Numbered from the stretch's first letter, positions 1 through 8,981 are shown. The stretch is DNA of 64,000 nt from Streptomyces alfalfae (GCF_004127445.1 NZ_QEXM01000043.1:372001-436000); one strand, 5' to 3'. The notes: generated by a model not told the origin, from the letters alone. Made by a program: numbers and translations.

Positions 1-8
1 GCGGCCCC

Positions 9-1052
9 CTACGGGACCACCACGGAGTACGCGGGTGCGCGGGGCGTCCTGCCGCCCTCCGGGCCGTAGCCGAAGCGGATCAGCATCTGCGGGCAGCGCC
101 CGCGCCTCCCGCCGGCCGTCGCCGCCCGCAGGTCGGGCCACTCCATCGCCTGGTGCAGCATCGACGTGCGCACCCCGAGCCGGGTGGCCGTGAGCAGCAC
201 GCGCTCCAGGGCCTGCCCCGCCCGCAGCCAGTCCTGCCGCCGGTCGCGCGCGGTCCACAGCAGGGCCACCTGGGCGTGGCGTTCGAAGGGCAGGGGAGGC
301 AGGCGCGGCGCGGACGGCGCTCCGGTGAAGTCCCGCACCGGCAGCCGCCCCGACGCGTCGCGCGGGCCCAGGGCCGTCAGGGGGATGCCGTAGGGGTCGT
401 CCGCTCCCGGGGCGGTGATCCACGCGCGTGTCTCGGCCGTGCGGCCCGGGTGGTGCGTGTTGCGGTCCTCGGCGGCCCGGGTCAGGCGCAGCAGGCGGCG
501 GGTCCCCATGATGTCGGGGACGTCGAGGCGGGCGCCCTCGACGCGGGCGGCGGCGACCAGCTCCGTGACGATCTGCTCGGCGACCGGGCGTCCGGTGAAC
601 GGCATCCGGCTGGTGTGACGCCGCGCGATGGCCTCGTACAGGCCGTCGTCGATGGAGGGCCACCCGTCGGCCGCGGACGCGGGCGTCAGCCGCACGGTGG
701 CCAGTGGATCGGGGCCGCACGTGTCGCGGCCTTCCGGGTCACGGCCGTACGTGTCGCGGCCGTACATGTCACGGCCTTCCCTGTGGGGGAGCAGCCGTAC
801 GACGGGGTTCCAGCCCAGGTGCGCGGCGGCCATGCGGAGGTTGAAGACGGCCGCGCCCACGGACAGGTGCTGGGCGCGCCCTTCCGGGTCGGCCCCCGGC
901 AGCACCCGGCCCCGGTCCACGCGGACCTCGATGGAGCGGCTGTCCGGGTCGAGGCGGAACCGCCAGGGCTGGGTGTTGTGGATCGACGGTGCCGCCACCG
1001 CCGCCGCGAGCAGGGACTGAACGGCTGTGGCGTCGACTTCCCGGGTCTGCAT
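9..1052 (-). CDS. Acg-type nitroreductase family protein
   Basis: Putative flavin-dependent nitroreductase of the Acg/Rv2032 type, about 347 aa. The N-terminal segment AAAVAAPSIHNTQPWRFRLD is the phosphate/FMN-binding signature of the family (SIHNTQPW). Homologues are classic members of mycobacterial and streptomycete dormancy regulons; their substrate is not established. The start at 1052 is preferred because GAAGGAG lies just upstream; a longer frame to 1256 has low-complexity, non-conserved sequence. An odd internal stretch around residues 104-125 contains four successive GRD tripeptides, encoded by imperfect 15-bp tandem repeats at about 712-786, probably a loop expansion. It is transcribed divergently from narG, with promoter elements shared in the 268-bp gap. 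Assignment to the family is secure; catalytic role is inferred. Confidence 0.85.
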   Translation of the reverse strand: MQTREVDATAVQSLLAAAVAAPSIHNTQPWRFRLDPDSRSIEVRVDRGRVLPGADPEGRAQHLSVGAAVFNLRMAAAHLGWNPVVRLLPHREGRDMYGRDTYGRDPEGRDTCGPDPLATVRLTPASAADGWPSIDDGLYEAIARRHTSRMPFTGRPVAEQIVTELVAAARVEGARLDVPDIMGTRRLLRLTRAAEDRNTHHPGRTAETRAWITAPGADDPYGIPLTALGPRDASGRLPVRDFTGAPSAPRLPPLPFERHAQVALLWTARDRRQDWLRAGQALERVLLTATRLGVRTSMLHQAMEWPDLRAATAGGRRGRCPQMLIRFGYGPEGGRTPRAPAYSVVVP

Positions 1053-1080
1053 ATCGGCTCCTTCGCAAGGCTGCCCCTCG

Positions 1081-1132
1081 TACCGGTCAACCCTGCGCGG
1101 CCGGACCGCTGCCGGGGAGGGTTGACCGGCCC
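1081..1132. promoter_or_regulatory. Inverted repeat with DevR/OsdR-like boxes, nitroreductase promoter
   Basis: A perfect 12-bp inverted repeat, CCGGTCAACCCT at 1083-1094 and AGGGTTGACCGG at 1118-1129, lies upstream of the nitroreductase start. The right arm is part of GGGTTGACCGGCCC (1119-1132), which fits the GGG-N5-CGGCCC pattern seen at other promoters of this locus. The left arm, read on the minus strand, gives nearly the same box (GGGTTGACCGG). This looks like a paired operator for a dimeric NarL/DevR-type regulator; a simple mRNA hairpin is the alternative. Confidence 0.5.
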
Positions 1133-1268
1133 CTCGCGGCGGGCCATGCGGCCTCGGTCGACGAGCCGGACGGCGCGGCCGCACCGCACCGACGGGACGC
1201 GGTCGGGCCACTCGCCACCATTGGTCCCGGTCACGCCCGGCGGGATGGGGCCGCAAAGCCGTCCGGCG

Positions 1269-1282
1269 GGGACCATCGGCCC
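1269..1282. promoter_or_regulatory. Candidate DevR/OsdR-like box upstream of narG
   Basis: GGGACCATCGGCCC lies about 40 bp before the narG start. It shares GGG-N5-CGGCCC with boxes upstream of the response regulator and the cNMP-domain gene, and resembles the GGGAC...GNCCC binding motif known for DevR/DosR. A further half-like element (GGGACC on the minus strand) is at about 1224-1229. Function is inferred from position and similarity only. Confidence 0.5.
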
Positions 1283-1320
1283 CGGGTCACGGTGTCCCGG
1301 GGCTCCTAGCGTTCACGACC

Positions 1321-4300
1321 ATGGAGAACGATCAGAGCGCACGGCGTCAGGCACCGCCCACCGGCGCGGGCTGGCCGCTCGCGGCGCGCAGGCTGCTGAC
1401 CCGCCGCGAGGTGTCGGCCGACGGGCGCGCCGTGTTCGGTGCGGGCGACCCGAAGTGGGAGAGCTTCTACCGGGACCGGTGGGCCCATGACAAGGTGGTG
1501 CGTTCCACGCACGGCGTGAACTGCACCGGTTCCTGCTCGTGGATGGTGTACGTCAAGGACGGCCTCATCACCTGGGAGCACCAGGCCACCGACTACCCCT
1601 CGATCGGCGCCGACTGCCCCGAGTACGAGCCGCGCGGGTGCCCCAGGGGCGCGTCGTTCTCCTGGTACACCTACTCCCCCAGCCGGGTCCGCCACCCGTA
1701 TGTGCGGGGCGCGTTGCTGACGCTGTGGCGCGAGGCCCGCGGGCGGCTCGGCGATCCGGTCGCGGCCTGGGCCGAGATCACCTCCGACCCGGCCAAGGCC
1801 CGCGCGTACAAGCGGGCGCGCGGCAAGGGCGGCCTGGTGCGCGCCGACTGGGACGAGGTGTCCGAGCTGGTCGCCGCGGCCCATGTCCACACCGTCAAGA
1901 AGTACGGCCCCGACCGCACCGCCGGCTTCTCCCCGATCCCGGCGATGTCGATGGCGTCCTTCGCGGCCGGCGCCCGCTTCATGTCGCTGATCGGCGGCAC
2001 GCTGCTCTCCTTCTACGACTGGTACGCCGACCTGCCGGTCGCCTCCCCGCAGGTCTTCGGCGACCAGACCGACGTGCCGGAGGCCGCGGACTGGTGGAAC
2101 GCCGGGTACCTGGTGATGTGGGGTTCCAACATCCCCGTCACCCGCACCCCGGACGCGCACTTCCTGACCGAGGCCCGCTACAACGGCGCCAAGGTCGTCG
2201 CGGTCAGCCCCGACTACGCCGACAACGTCAAGCACGCCGACGAGTGGCTGGCCCCGCATCCCGGCACGGACGGCGCGCTGGCGATGGCCATGGGGCACGT
2301 GATCCTGCGGGAGTTCCTGGTCGACCGCGAAGTGCCCTACTTCCGGGACTATCTGCGGCAGTTCACCGACGCCCCGTTCCTGGTGGCCCTGCGCGAGCAC
2401 GGCCGCGGGCTCGTCCCCGACGGCTTCCTCACGGCCGCCGACCTGGGCCGCGACGAGGAGCACGCCGCGTCCAAGACGGTCGTCCTCGACGGCGTCACCG
2501 GTGAACCCGTCGTCCCCAACGGTTCGCTCGGCTTCCGCTGGGCGAAGGAGGAACCGGGCCGCTGGAACCTCGACCTCGGTGACACCGTGCCCGCGCTGAG
2601 CCTGCTGGAGTCGGCCGAGGACACCGCGACCGTCGCCCTGCCCCGCTTCGACGAGGGGCCCACCGAGGGCGGCTCGGTGATGCTGCGCGGCGTGCCGGTC
2701 CGCCGGGTCGGCGGACGGCTCGTCACGACCGTCTTCGACCTGCTGCTCGCCCAGTACGGCGTCCACCGCCCCGGCCTGCCGGGCAGCTGGCCGTCGTCGT
2801 ACGAGGACGCGTCCGAGCCCGGCACCCCGGCCTGGCAGGAGACGGTCACCTCCGTGCCGGCCGTGCAGACGGCCAGGATCGCGCGCGAGTTCGCCCGCAA
2901 CGCCGAGCGCACCAAGGGCCGCTCCATGATCGCGATGGGGGCCGGCACCAACCACTGGTTCCACTCCGACACCATCTACCGCGCCTTCCTCGCGCTGACC
3001 ACCATGACCGGCTGCCAGGGCGTCAACGGCGGCGGCTGGGCGCACTACGTGGGCCAGGAGAAGGTCCGCCCGGTCACCGGGCAGCAGCATCTGTCGTTCG
3101 CCTTCGACTGGCAGCGGCCCACCCGGCACATGGCGGGCACCTCGTACTGGTACCTGAACTCCGACCAGTGGCGCTACGAGGCCTTCGGGCCCGACGAGCT
3201 GGCCTCCCCGCTCGGGGAGGGGCGGTTCCGGGGCAAGGGGTTCGCCGACTGCCTGGCGCAGGCCGTGCGGCTGGGCTGGACGCCGGGGCACCCCGGCTTC
3301 AACCGCAACCCGCTCGACCTCGCGGACGAGGCAGCGGCGGCGGGCCGGCCGGTCGCCGAGCACATCGTCGACGAGCTGCGGTCCGGGCGGCTGCGGTTCG
3401 CCGCCGAGGACCCCGACGACCCGGCCAACTTCCCGCGCGTGCTCACCGTGTGGCGGGCCAACCTGCTCGGCTCGTCCGGCAAGGGCAACGAGTACTTCCT
3501 GCGCCATCTGCTGGGCACGGACGCGGCGGTCCGCTCCGCGGAGACCCCGCCCGAGCAGCGGCCGAAGGACGTGGTGTGGCGGGAGGAGGCGCCCGAGGGC
3601 AAGCTCGACCTGCTGGTCACCATGGACTTCCGGATGACCTCCACCGGCCTGCTCTCCGACGTCGTCCTGCCGGCCGCGACCTGGTACGAGAAGGACGACC
3701 TGTCCTCCACGGACATGCACCCCTTCGTGCACGCCTTCACCCCGGCCATCGCCCCGCCCTGGCAGGCCCGCACCGACTACGACACGTTCCTCACCATCGC
3801 CGACAGGTTCAGCGAACTGGCCGCCGACCACCTCGGCAGCCGCACCGACGTCCTCGCGGCGCCGCTGCTGCACGACACCCCCGACGAACTCGCCCAGCCG
3901 GGCGGGGCCGTCAAGGACTGGAAGGCCGGCGAGTGCGAGCCCGTGCCGGGGCGGACCATGCCGAAGCTGGTGGTCATCGAGCGGGACTACGCGGCGGTGG
4001 CGCAGAAGATGCGGGCCGTGGGGCCGCTGCTCGACACCCTGGGCACCACCACCAAGGGCGTCACCGTCCACCCGGACCGGGAGATCGACGACCTGCGGCA
4101 CCGCAACGGCGCCGTCAGGGACGGGGTCGCCGCCGGACGGCCCTCGCTCGCCACCGCGTCCCACATGTGCGAGGCGATCCTCGCCCTGTCGGGCACCACC
4201 AACGGCCGCCTCGCCACCGAGGGCTTCCGGGAGCTGGAGCGGCAGACCGGCAGCACGGGCCTGGTGGAGCTCGCCGCCGAGCGCGAGGCGGAACGCATCA

Positions 4301-5019
4301 CGTTCGCCGACACCCGCACCCAGCCCCGCTCCGTCATCACCTCCTACGAGTGGTCGGGCTCGGAGACGGGCGGGCGCCGCTACTCCCCCTTCGTCATCAA
4401 CACCGAGCACAAGAAGCCCTGGCACACCCTCACCGGCCGCCAGCACTTCTTCGTCCAGCACGACTGGATGACCGAACTCGGCGAGCAACTGCCCGTCTAC
4501 CGGCCGCCGTTGAACTCGCCCCGGCACTACGGCGACGAGCGTCTGCGCGAGGACGGGCGCGCCGAGGTCACCGTCCGCTATCTGACCCCGCACTCGAAGT
4601 GGTCCATCCACTCCAACTACCAGGACAACAAGTACATGCTCGACCTGTCCCGCGGCGGCCCCACCATCTGGATGTCCACCGCCGACGCCGAGAAGATCGG
4701 CGTCACCGACAACGAGTGGGTCGAGGCGTACAACCGCAACGGCGTCGTCGCCGCCCGGTCCGTGGTCACCCACCGGATGCCCGAGGGCACGGTGTACATG
4801 CACCACGCGCAGGACCGCAACGTGAACGTGCCGAGGACCGAGGTGAGCGGCAGGCGCGGCGGCATCCACAACTCCCTGACCCGCCTGCTGCTCAAGCCCA
4901 CCCACCTCGCGGGCGGCTACGCCCAGTTCACCTACGCCTTCAACTACTACGGCCCGACGGGCAACCAGCGCGACGAGGTCACCGTCATCCGTCGCCGCGG
5001 CCAGCGAGTGGAGTACTGA
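1321..5019 (+). CDS. narG: Respiratory nitrate reductase alpha subunit NarG
   Basis: Catalytic Mo-bis-MGD subunit reducing nitrate to nitrite with electrons from quinol via NarI and NarH. The 1232-aa length is normal for NarG. The FS0 [4Fe-4S] ligands are visible as His64, Cys68, Cys72 and Cys107, with the same spacing as in E. coli NarG (His49/Cys53/Cys57/Cys92). The molybdenum ligand is the Asp in GDQTDVPEA (about residue 251). No twin-arginine signal is seen, consistent with a cytoplasm-facing NarGHI complex. It is the first gene of narGHJI; narH starts one base after its stop. A DevR-like box precedes it, so oxygen/NO-responsive expression is likely. Confidence 0.98.
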   Translation: MENDQSARRQAPPTGAGWPLAARRLLTRREVSADGRAVFGAGDPKWESFYRDRWAHDKVVRSTHGVNCTGSCSWMVYVKDGLITWEHQATDYPSIGADCPEYEPRGCPRGASFSWYTYSPSRVRHPYVRGALLTLWREARGRLGDPVAAWAEITSDPAKARAYKRARGKGGLVRADWDEVSELVAAAHVHTVKKYGPDRTAGFSPIPAMSMASFAAGARFMSLIGGTLLSFYDWYADLPVASPQVFGDQTDVPEAADWWNAGYLVMWGSNIPVTRTPDAHFLTEARYNGAKVVAVSPDYADNVKHADEWLAPHPGTDGALAMAMGHVILREFLVDREVPYFRDYLRQFTDAPFLVALREHGRGLVPDGFLTAADLGRDEEHAASKTVVLDGVTGEPVVPNGSLGFRWAKEEPGRWNLDLGDTVPALSLLESAEDTATVALPRFDEGPTEGGSVMLRGVPVRRVGGRLVTTVFDLLLAQYGVHRPGLPGSWPSSYEDASEPGTPAWQETVTSVPAVQTARIAREFARNAERTKGRSMIAMGAGTNHWFHSDTIYRAFLALTTMTGCQGVNGGGWAHYVGQEKVRPVTGQQHLSFAFDWQRPTRHMAGTSYWYLNSDQWRYEAFGPDELASPLGEGRFRGKGFADCLAQAVRLGWTPGHPGFNRNPLDLADEAAAAGRPVAEHIVDELRSGRLRFAAEDPDDPANFPRVLTVWRANLLGSSGKGNEYFLRHLLGTDAAVRSAETPPEQRPKDVVWREEAPEGKLDLLVTMDFRMTSTGLLSDVVLPAATWYEKDDLSSTDMHPFVHAFTPAIAPPWQARTDYDTFLTIADRFSELAADHLGSRTDVLAAPLLHDTPDELAQPGGAVKDWKAGECEPVPGRTMPKLVVIERDYAAVAQKMRAVGPLLDTLGTTTKGVTVHPDREIDDLRHRNGAVRDGVAAGRPSLATASHMCEAILALSGTTNGRLATEGFRELERQTGSTGLVELAAEREAERITFADTRTQPRSVITSYEWSGSETGGRRYSPFVINTEHKKPWHTLTGRQHFFVQHDWMTELGEQLPVYRPPLNSPRHYGDERLREDGRAEVTVRYLTPHSKWSIHSNYQDNKYMLDLSRGGPTIWMSTADAEKIGVTDNEWVEAYNRNGVVAARSVVTHRMPEGTVYMHHAQDRNVNVPRTEVSGRRGGIHNSLTRLLLKPTHLAGGYAQFTYAFNYYGPTGNQRDEVTVIRRRGQRVEY

Positions 5020-5020
5020 C

Positions 5021-6571
5021 ATGCCCCGTGACCACGTCACCGTCGGCCGCGTGATGGCCCAGATCGCGATGGTGATGAACCTCGACAAGTGCATCGGCTG
5101 CCACACCTGCTCGGTCACCTGCAAGCAGACGTGGACCAACCGCACCGGCGTCGAGTACGCCTGGTTCAACAACGTCGAGACCAAGCCCGGGGTCGGCTAC
5201 CCCCGCCGCTACGAGGACCAGGAGCAGTGGAAGGGCGGCTGGGCGCTCGACCGGCGCGGACGTCTCGTCCTGCGCTCCGGCGGCCGGGTCAGGCGGCTCC
5301 TCTCGCTCTTCTCCAACCCCGACCTGCCCGCCATCGAGGACTACTACGAACCGGTCACCTACGACTACGACAACCTCGTCAGCGCCCCGGCGGGCGACGA
5401 CATGCCCGTCGCCCGCCCCCGCTCGGTCCTCACCGGGCGGCCCACGGCCATCACCTGGGGCGCCAACTGGGAGGACGGCCTGGGAGGCGCGCCCGAGAAC
5501 GCGGGCGGCGACCCGAATCTCTCCGGGGCCTGGGCGGAGAAGGTGAGGTTCGAGTTCGAGCAGACCTTCCTCTTCCACCTGCCCCGCCTGTGCGAGCACT
5601 GCCTCAATCCGGCCTGCGTGTCCGCCTGCCCGTCCGGCGCGATGTACAAGCGCGTCGAGGACGGCATCGTCCTGGTCGACCAGGACCGCTGCCGGGGCTG
5701 GCGGATGTGCGTGACGGCGTGCCCGTACAAGAAGGTGTACGTCAACCACGCCACCGGCAAGGCCGAGAAGTGCACGTTCTGCTTCCCGCGCGTCGAGGCG
5801 GGACAGCCCACCGTCTGCTCGGAGACCTGCGTGGGCCGGCTGCGCTACCTCGGCCTGCTGCTCTACGACGCCGACCGGGTGGGCGAGGCCGCCGCCACCG
5901 AGGACGACCAGGACCTCCTCGACGCCCAGCGCGGGGTGTTCCTCGACCCGCGCGACCCGGCGGTGCGCGCGGCGGCCCGCGCGTCGGGCATCCCCGAGGA
6001 CTGGCTGGACGCCGCGCGCCGCTCCCCCGTGTACGACCTGGTCGCGCGCCACAAGGTGGCGCTGCCGCTGCACCCGGAGTACCGCACCCTGCCGATGGTC
6101 TGGTACGTGCCGCCGCTCTCCCCCGTCCTCGACGCCGTCGACGCGGCGGGCGGTGACCAGGACGACCCCGACCACGTCTTCGCCGCCGTCACCCGGCTGC
6201 GCATCCCGCTGGAGTACCTGGCGGAGCTGTTCACCGCCGGGGACACCGGCGTCGTCGCCGGTGTGCTGATGAAGCTCACCGCACTGCGCTCGTACATGCG
6301 CGGGCGCGCCCTCGGCGAGGAGGGCGGCGAGGCGGCGCTCGCGGCCGCCGGCCTGACCGCCCGGGAGGCGGAGGACCTGCACCGGCTGCTCGCCGTCGCC
6401 AAGTACGCCGACCGGTACGTCGTCCCCGCCGCGCACAAGGAGGACGCGGCGGCGCTGACCGCGACGGAGGACCGCTGCCCGGTCGAGTCCCCCGGCGGCC
6501 CCGGGCCCCGCGAGGTCATGCTCGGCATCCCCGCCCTGCGCCGCGACACCCCCGCCGGAGGCCGTCCATGA
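5021..6571 (+). CDS. narH: Respiratory nitrate reductase beta subunit NarH
   Basis: Electron-transfer subunit with four iron-sulfur clusters between NarI haems and NarG. Four cysteine groups are present: CIGCHTCSVTC near residues 24-34, CEHCLNPACVSACP near 190, CRGWRMCVTACP near 225 (a Trp replaces one Cys, the usual signature of the [3Fe-4S] cluster), and CTFC...CSETC near 250-270. The 516-aa length is typical. The start at 5021 is one base after the narG stop; an internal GTG-ATG pair near 5051-5054 is an alternative that would give the more usual NarH N-terminus. It overlaps narJ by 4 bp. Confidence 0.97.
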   Translation: MPRDHVTVGRVMAQIAMVMNLDKCIGCHTCSVTCKQTWTNRTGVEYAWFNNVETKPGVGYPRRYEDQEQWKGGWALDRRGRLVLRSGGRVRRLLSLFSNPDLPAIEDYYEPVTYDYDNLVSAPAGDDMPVARPRSVLTGRPTAITWGANWEDGLGGAPENAGGDPNLSGAWAEKVRFEFEQTFLFHLPRLCEHCLNPACVSACPSGAMYKRVEDGIVLVDQDRCRGWRMCVTACPYKKVYVNHATGKAEKCTFCFPRVEAGQPTVCSETCVGRLRYLGLLLYDADRVGEAAATEDDQDLLDAQRGVFLDPRDPAVRAAARASGIPEDWLDAARRSPVYDLVARHKVALPLHPEYRTLPMVWYVPPLSPVLDAVDAAGGDQDDPDHVFAAVTRLRIPLEYLAELFTAGDTGVVAGVLMKLTALRSYMRGRALGEEGGEAALAAAGLTAREAEDLHRLLAVAKYADRYVVPAAHKEDAAALTATEDRCPVESPGGPGPREVMLGIPALRRDTPAGGRP

Positions 6572-7359
6572 GCCCGCTGCCCGCGACGATCCCCGCCCTC
6601 GTGCGCGCCCGCGTCCGCGCGGCCGTACGCCGCCCGGCCCGGCACACCCCCGAGGAGACGGCGGACCGGGCCCTGACGCTGCGCCTGGTGTCGCTGCTCC
6701 TCCAGTACCCCGACGCCGAACTGACGGCGGCGCGCCCGGAGCTGGCCGCGGCGGTGGAGGCTCTCGCCGCCACCCCCGCGGCGGCGCACCTGGCCCGGTT
6801 CACCGGCTGGTTCGCCGTGCAGGACGCCGAGGCGCTGGAGCGGCACTACGTCGAGACGTTCGACCTGCGCCGCAGGAGCGGCCTCTACCTCACCTACTAC
6901 CTGCACGGCGACACCCGCCGCCGGGGCATGGCCCTGCTCACCCTGAGCCGGCGGTACCAGGCCCTGGGCTGGGACATGGGCGGCGGCGAGCTGCCCGACC
7001 ACCTGCCGGTCGTGCTGGAGTTCGCCGCCCTCGCGGGCCCGGGGCCCGGCGAGGCGCCCCTGCGCCGGCACCGGCGCGGCCTCGAACTGATCCACCGCGC
7101 GCTGACCGACGCCGGTTCCCCGTACCGACACGTCCTGGCCGCGCTGCTCACCCTGCTGCCGCCGCCCACCGAGGCGGACCGCGCGGCGGTGGCCAGGCTC
7201 GTCGCCGAGGGCCCGCCGGACGAGGAGGTCGGCCTCGGCCCCTACGGGCCCTACGGCGAGGGCGGTTTCGCGCCGCCGAACACCTTCGTGCCCCCGGCGC
7301 CCGCCGCGCCGACCCAGGCGCCACCCGCTGTGACCAGCCGTACGGAAGGCCCCCGATGA
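6568..7359 (+). CDS. narJ: Nitrate reductase molybdenum cofactor assembly chaperone NarJ
   Basis: System-specific chaperone of the NarJ/TorD family that keeps apo-NarG competent for cofactor insertion and membrane attachment. The central part contains the family pattern HYVETFDLRRRSGLYLTYYL followed by HGDTRRRG, near residues 92-117. At 263 aa it is slightly longer than many NarJ proteins because of a Pro/Ala-rich tail. The ATGA overlap with narH and another with narI indicate translational coupling in a single operon. Confidence 0.95.
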   Translation: MSPLPATIPALVRARVRAAVRRPARHTPEETADRALTLRLVSLLLQYPDAELTAARPELAAAVEALAATPAAAHLARFTGWFAVQDAEALERHYVETFDLRRRSGLYLTYYLHGDTRRRGMALLTLSRRYQALGWDMGGGELPDHLPVVLEFAALAGPGPGEAPLRRHRRGLELIHRALTDAGSPYRHVLAALLTLLPPPTEADRAAVARLVAEGPPDEEVGLGPYGPYGEGGFAPPNTFVPPAPAAPTQAPPAVTSRTEGPR

Positions 7360-8126
7360 ACGCCGCACCCGCCCCCCTGCCCGCCGCGTCCACGAGCGGC
7401 GCGGACCTGCTGCTGTGGGTCGCCGTCCCCTACATCTGCCTCGCCGTGTTCGTCGTCGGGCACGTCTGGCGCTACCGGCAGGACCAGTTCGGCTGGACCT
7501 CCCGCACCAGCCAGCTCCTGGAGCACCGCTGGCTGCGCTTCGGCGGCCCGCTGTTCCACAGCGGCGCCTTCATGGTGATCGCCGGGCACGTGGGGGGCCT
7601 CGCCGTTCCCGGCTCGTGGACCGAGGCCGCCGGCGTCAGCGAGCACGTCTACCACACCACCGCCGTGTGGGCGGGCTCGGTGGCGGGCCTCGCCATGGTC
7701 GCGGGCCTCGGCATGCTGTGCGCCCGTCGGCTGCTCACCCGGTCGATCCGGCTCGCCACCGACCGCAGCGACAAACTCCTCTTCCCCCTGCTGGCCGCCA
7801 CCGTCGTGCTCGGCATCGCCGCCACCGCCGCGCACAACGTCTTCGGCCCCGGCTACGACTACCGCTCCACGGTCTCCGTCTGGTTCCGCGGCCTGTTCGC
7901 CCTCCGGCCGCGGCCGGAGGCCGTCTCCGGCGCCCCGCTGCTGTTCCGGCTGCACGCCCTGAGCGCCTGCCTGCTCTTCGCCGCCTGGCCGTTCACGCGG
8001 CTCGTCCATGTGTGGAGCGCCCCGGTCGGCTACCTCGTCCGCCCCTACCTGGTCTACCGGCGGCGGTCCGCGGCGGCCGGCCGCGGCCTTCCTACTTCCG
8101 CCGGTCCTGGGCCCGGGTCGCGATGA
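7356..8126 (+). CDS. narI: Respiratory nitrate reductase gamma subunit NarI
   Basis: Membrane cytochrome b subunit that oxidises quinol and anchors NarGH. The 256-aa protein shows about five hydrophobic helices; His residues in the early helix (VVGHVWRY), in HSGAFMVIAGHVGG and in the last helices (FRLHALSACLLFAAWPFTRLVHVW) are appropriate haem-b ligands. It begins inside the narJ stop (ATGA) and its 3' end overlaps the convergent response-regulator gene by 35 bp, leaving no room for a conventional terminator between them. Confidence 0.95.
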   Translation: MNAAPAPLPAASTSGADLLLWVAVPYICLAVFVVGHVWRYRQDQFGWTSRTSQLLEHRWLRFGGPLFHSGAFMVIAGHVGGLAVPGSWTEAAGVSEHVYHTTAVWAGSVAGLAMVAGLGMLCARRLLTRSIRLATDRSDKLLFPLLAATVVLGIAATAAHNVFGPGYDYRSTVSVWFRGLFALRPRPEAVSGAPLLFRLHALSACLLFAAWPFTRLVHVWSAPVGYLVRPYLVYRRRSAAAGRGLPTSAGPGPGSR

Positions 8127-8772
8127 CGGCGGCCTGGATGCGCCGCTCCACGCCGAGCTTGGCCAGCAGCCGGGAGATGTGGTTCTTCACCGTCTTCTCG
8201 GCGAGGTAGAGCCGCCGCCCGATCTGACGGTTGGTCAGGCCTTCGCCGATCAGGGCCAGGATCTCCCGCTCCCGCTCGGTCAGGCCCGGCAGGGCGTCGG
8301 GCTCGGGCTCCGGCTCCTCGGCCTGCCGCAGCCGGGCCATCAGCCGGGCGGTGGCGCTGGGGTCGAGCAGGGACTGGCCCGCGGCCACCGTCCGCACGGC
8401 CGACACCAGGTCGGAGCCCTGGATCTGCTTGAGCACGTACCCGGAGGCGCCCGCCATGATCGAGTCGAGCAGCGCCTCCTCGTCGTCGAAGGAGGTCAGC
8501 ATCAGACAGGACAGCTCCGGCATGCGCGAGCGCAGCTCCCGGCACACGGTCACCCCGTCGCCGTCGGGCAGCCGCACATCGAGCACCGCCACCCGCGGGC
8601 GCAGCGCGGGCACGCGGACGAGGGCCTGCTCGACCGTGGCCGCCTCGCCGACCACGGTGATGTCCGGCTCGTCGTCCAGCAGGTCGTGCACCCCGCGCCG
8701 TACCACCTCGTGGTCGTCCAGCAGGAAGACCCTGATCGGCTCTTCGGGTCCGGGCTGCTCGCCGTCCGCCAT
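8092..8772 (-). CDS. NarL/DevR-type response regulator
   Basis: Two-component DNA-binding response regulator, about 226 aa. The receiver domain has Asp19/Asp20, the phosphoacceptor Asp65 in VAVLDVRLPDG, a Thr/Ser in MLTSFDD and the conserved Lys in YVLKQIQG. The C-terminal LuxR-type HTH runs LTEREREILALIGEGLTNRQ and onward. The ATG at 8772 is preferred because GAGGAG lies upstream; an ATG at 8796 is possible. No histidine kinase gene is in the window, so the partner is elsewhere. Position beside nar genes, the Acg-type nitroreductase and a flavohemoglobin suggests an OsdR/DevR-like oxygen/NO regulator. A palindromic box at 8880-8895 suggests autoregulation. Confidence 0.92.
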   Translation of the reverse strand: MADGEQPGPEEPIRVFLLDDHEVVRRGVHDLLDDEPDITVVGEAATVEQALVRVPALRPRVAVLDVRLPDGDGVTVCRELRSRMPELSCLMLTSFDDEEALLDSIMAGASGYVLKQIQGSDLVSAVRTVAAGQSLLDPSATARLMARLRQAEEPEPEPDALPGLTEREREILALIGEGLTNRQIGRRLYLAEKTVKNHISRLLAKLGVERRIQAAVIATRAQDRRK

Positions 8773-8879
8773 CGGATGCTCCTCGTTCCACGCCATGTGT
8801 GTCCCGCACCGGGCGTCCCCGCGGGGCACGGCCGGTCCTTGTCCACCGCGAATTCTCCGTGGTCCCCGGCCGAACGGCC

Positions 8880-8895
8880 AGGGCCGGTCGGCCCT
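8880..8895. promoter_or_regulatory. Palindromic DevR-like operator, regulator promoter
   Basis: AGGGCCG-GT-CGGCCCT is an inverted repeat with perfect 7-bp arms, about 108 bp upstream of the response-regulator start. Its 14-bp core is the exact reverse complement of the box at 8968-8981, so the divergent promoter region carries two copies of one site. Binding by the adjacent regulator is inferred. Confidence 0.55.
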
Positions 8896-8967
8896 ACTCG
8901 GCCCTCGGGTCACGCGTCCGGGCCGGCGCGCGGGGCCCTCGGCCCGGTACCGGGTGGCCCGGCCGGG

Positions 8968-8981
8968 GGGCCGACCGGCCC
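8968..8981. promoter_or_regulatory. Second copy of DevR-like box, cNMP-domain gene promoter
   Basis: GGGCCGACCGGCCC lies about 70 bp upstream of the GTG start at 9050 and is the reverse complement of the core at 8881-8894. The two sites are 87 bp apart in a divergent promoter region, a sensible arrangement for joint control of the regulator and the cNMP-domain/flavohemoglobin genes. Confidence 0.5.

Noticed and set aside
1306..5184. 1292-codon open frame antisense to narG
   Set aside because: Shadow of the high third-position G+C of narG; its translation is Arg/Gly/Val-rich with no motif, while the narG frame has all expected ligands.
4985..7368. Long antisense frames opposite narH and narJ
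   Set aside because: Same codon-bias artefact; no ribosome sites and low-complexity translations.
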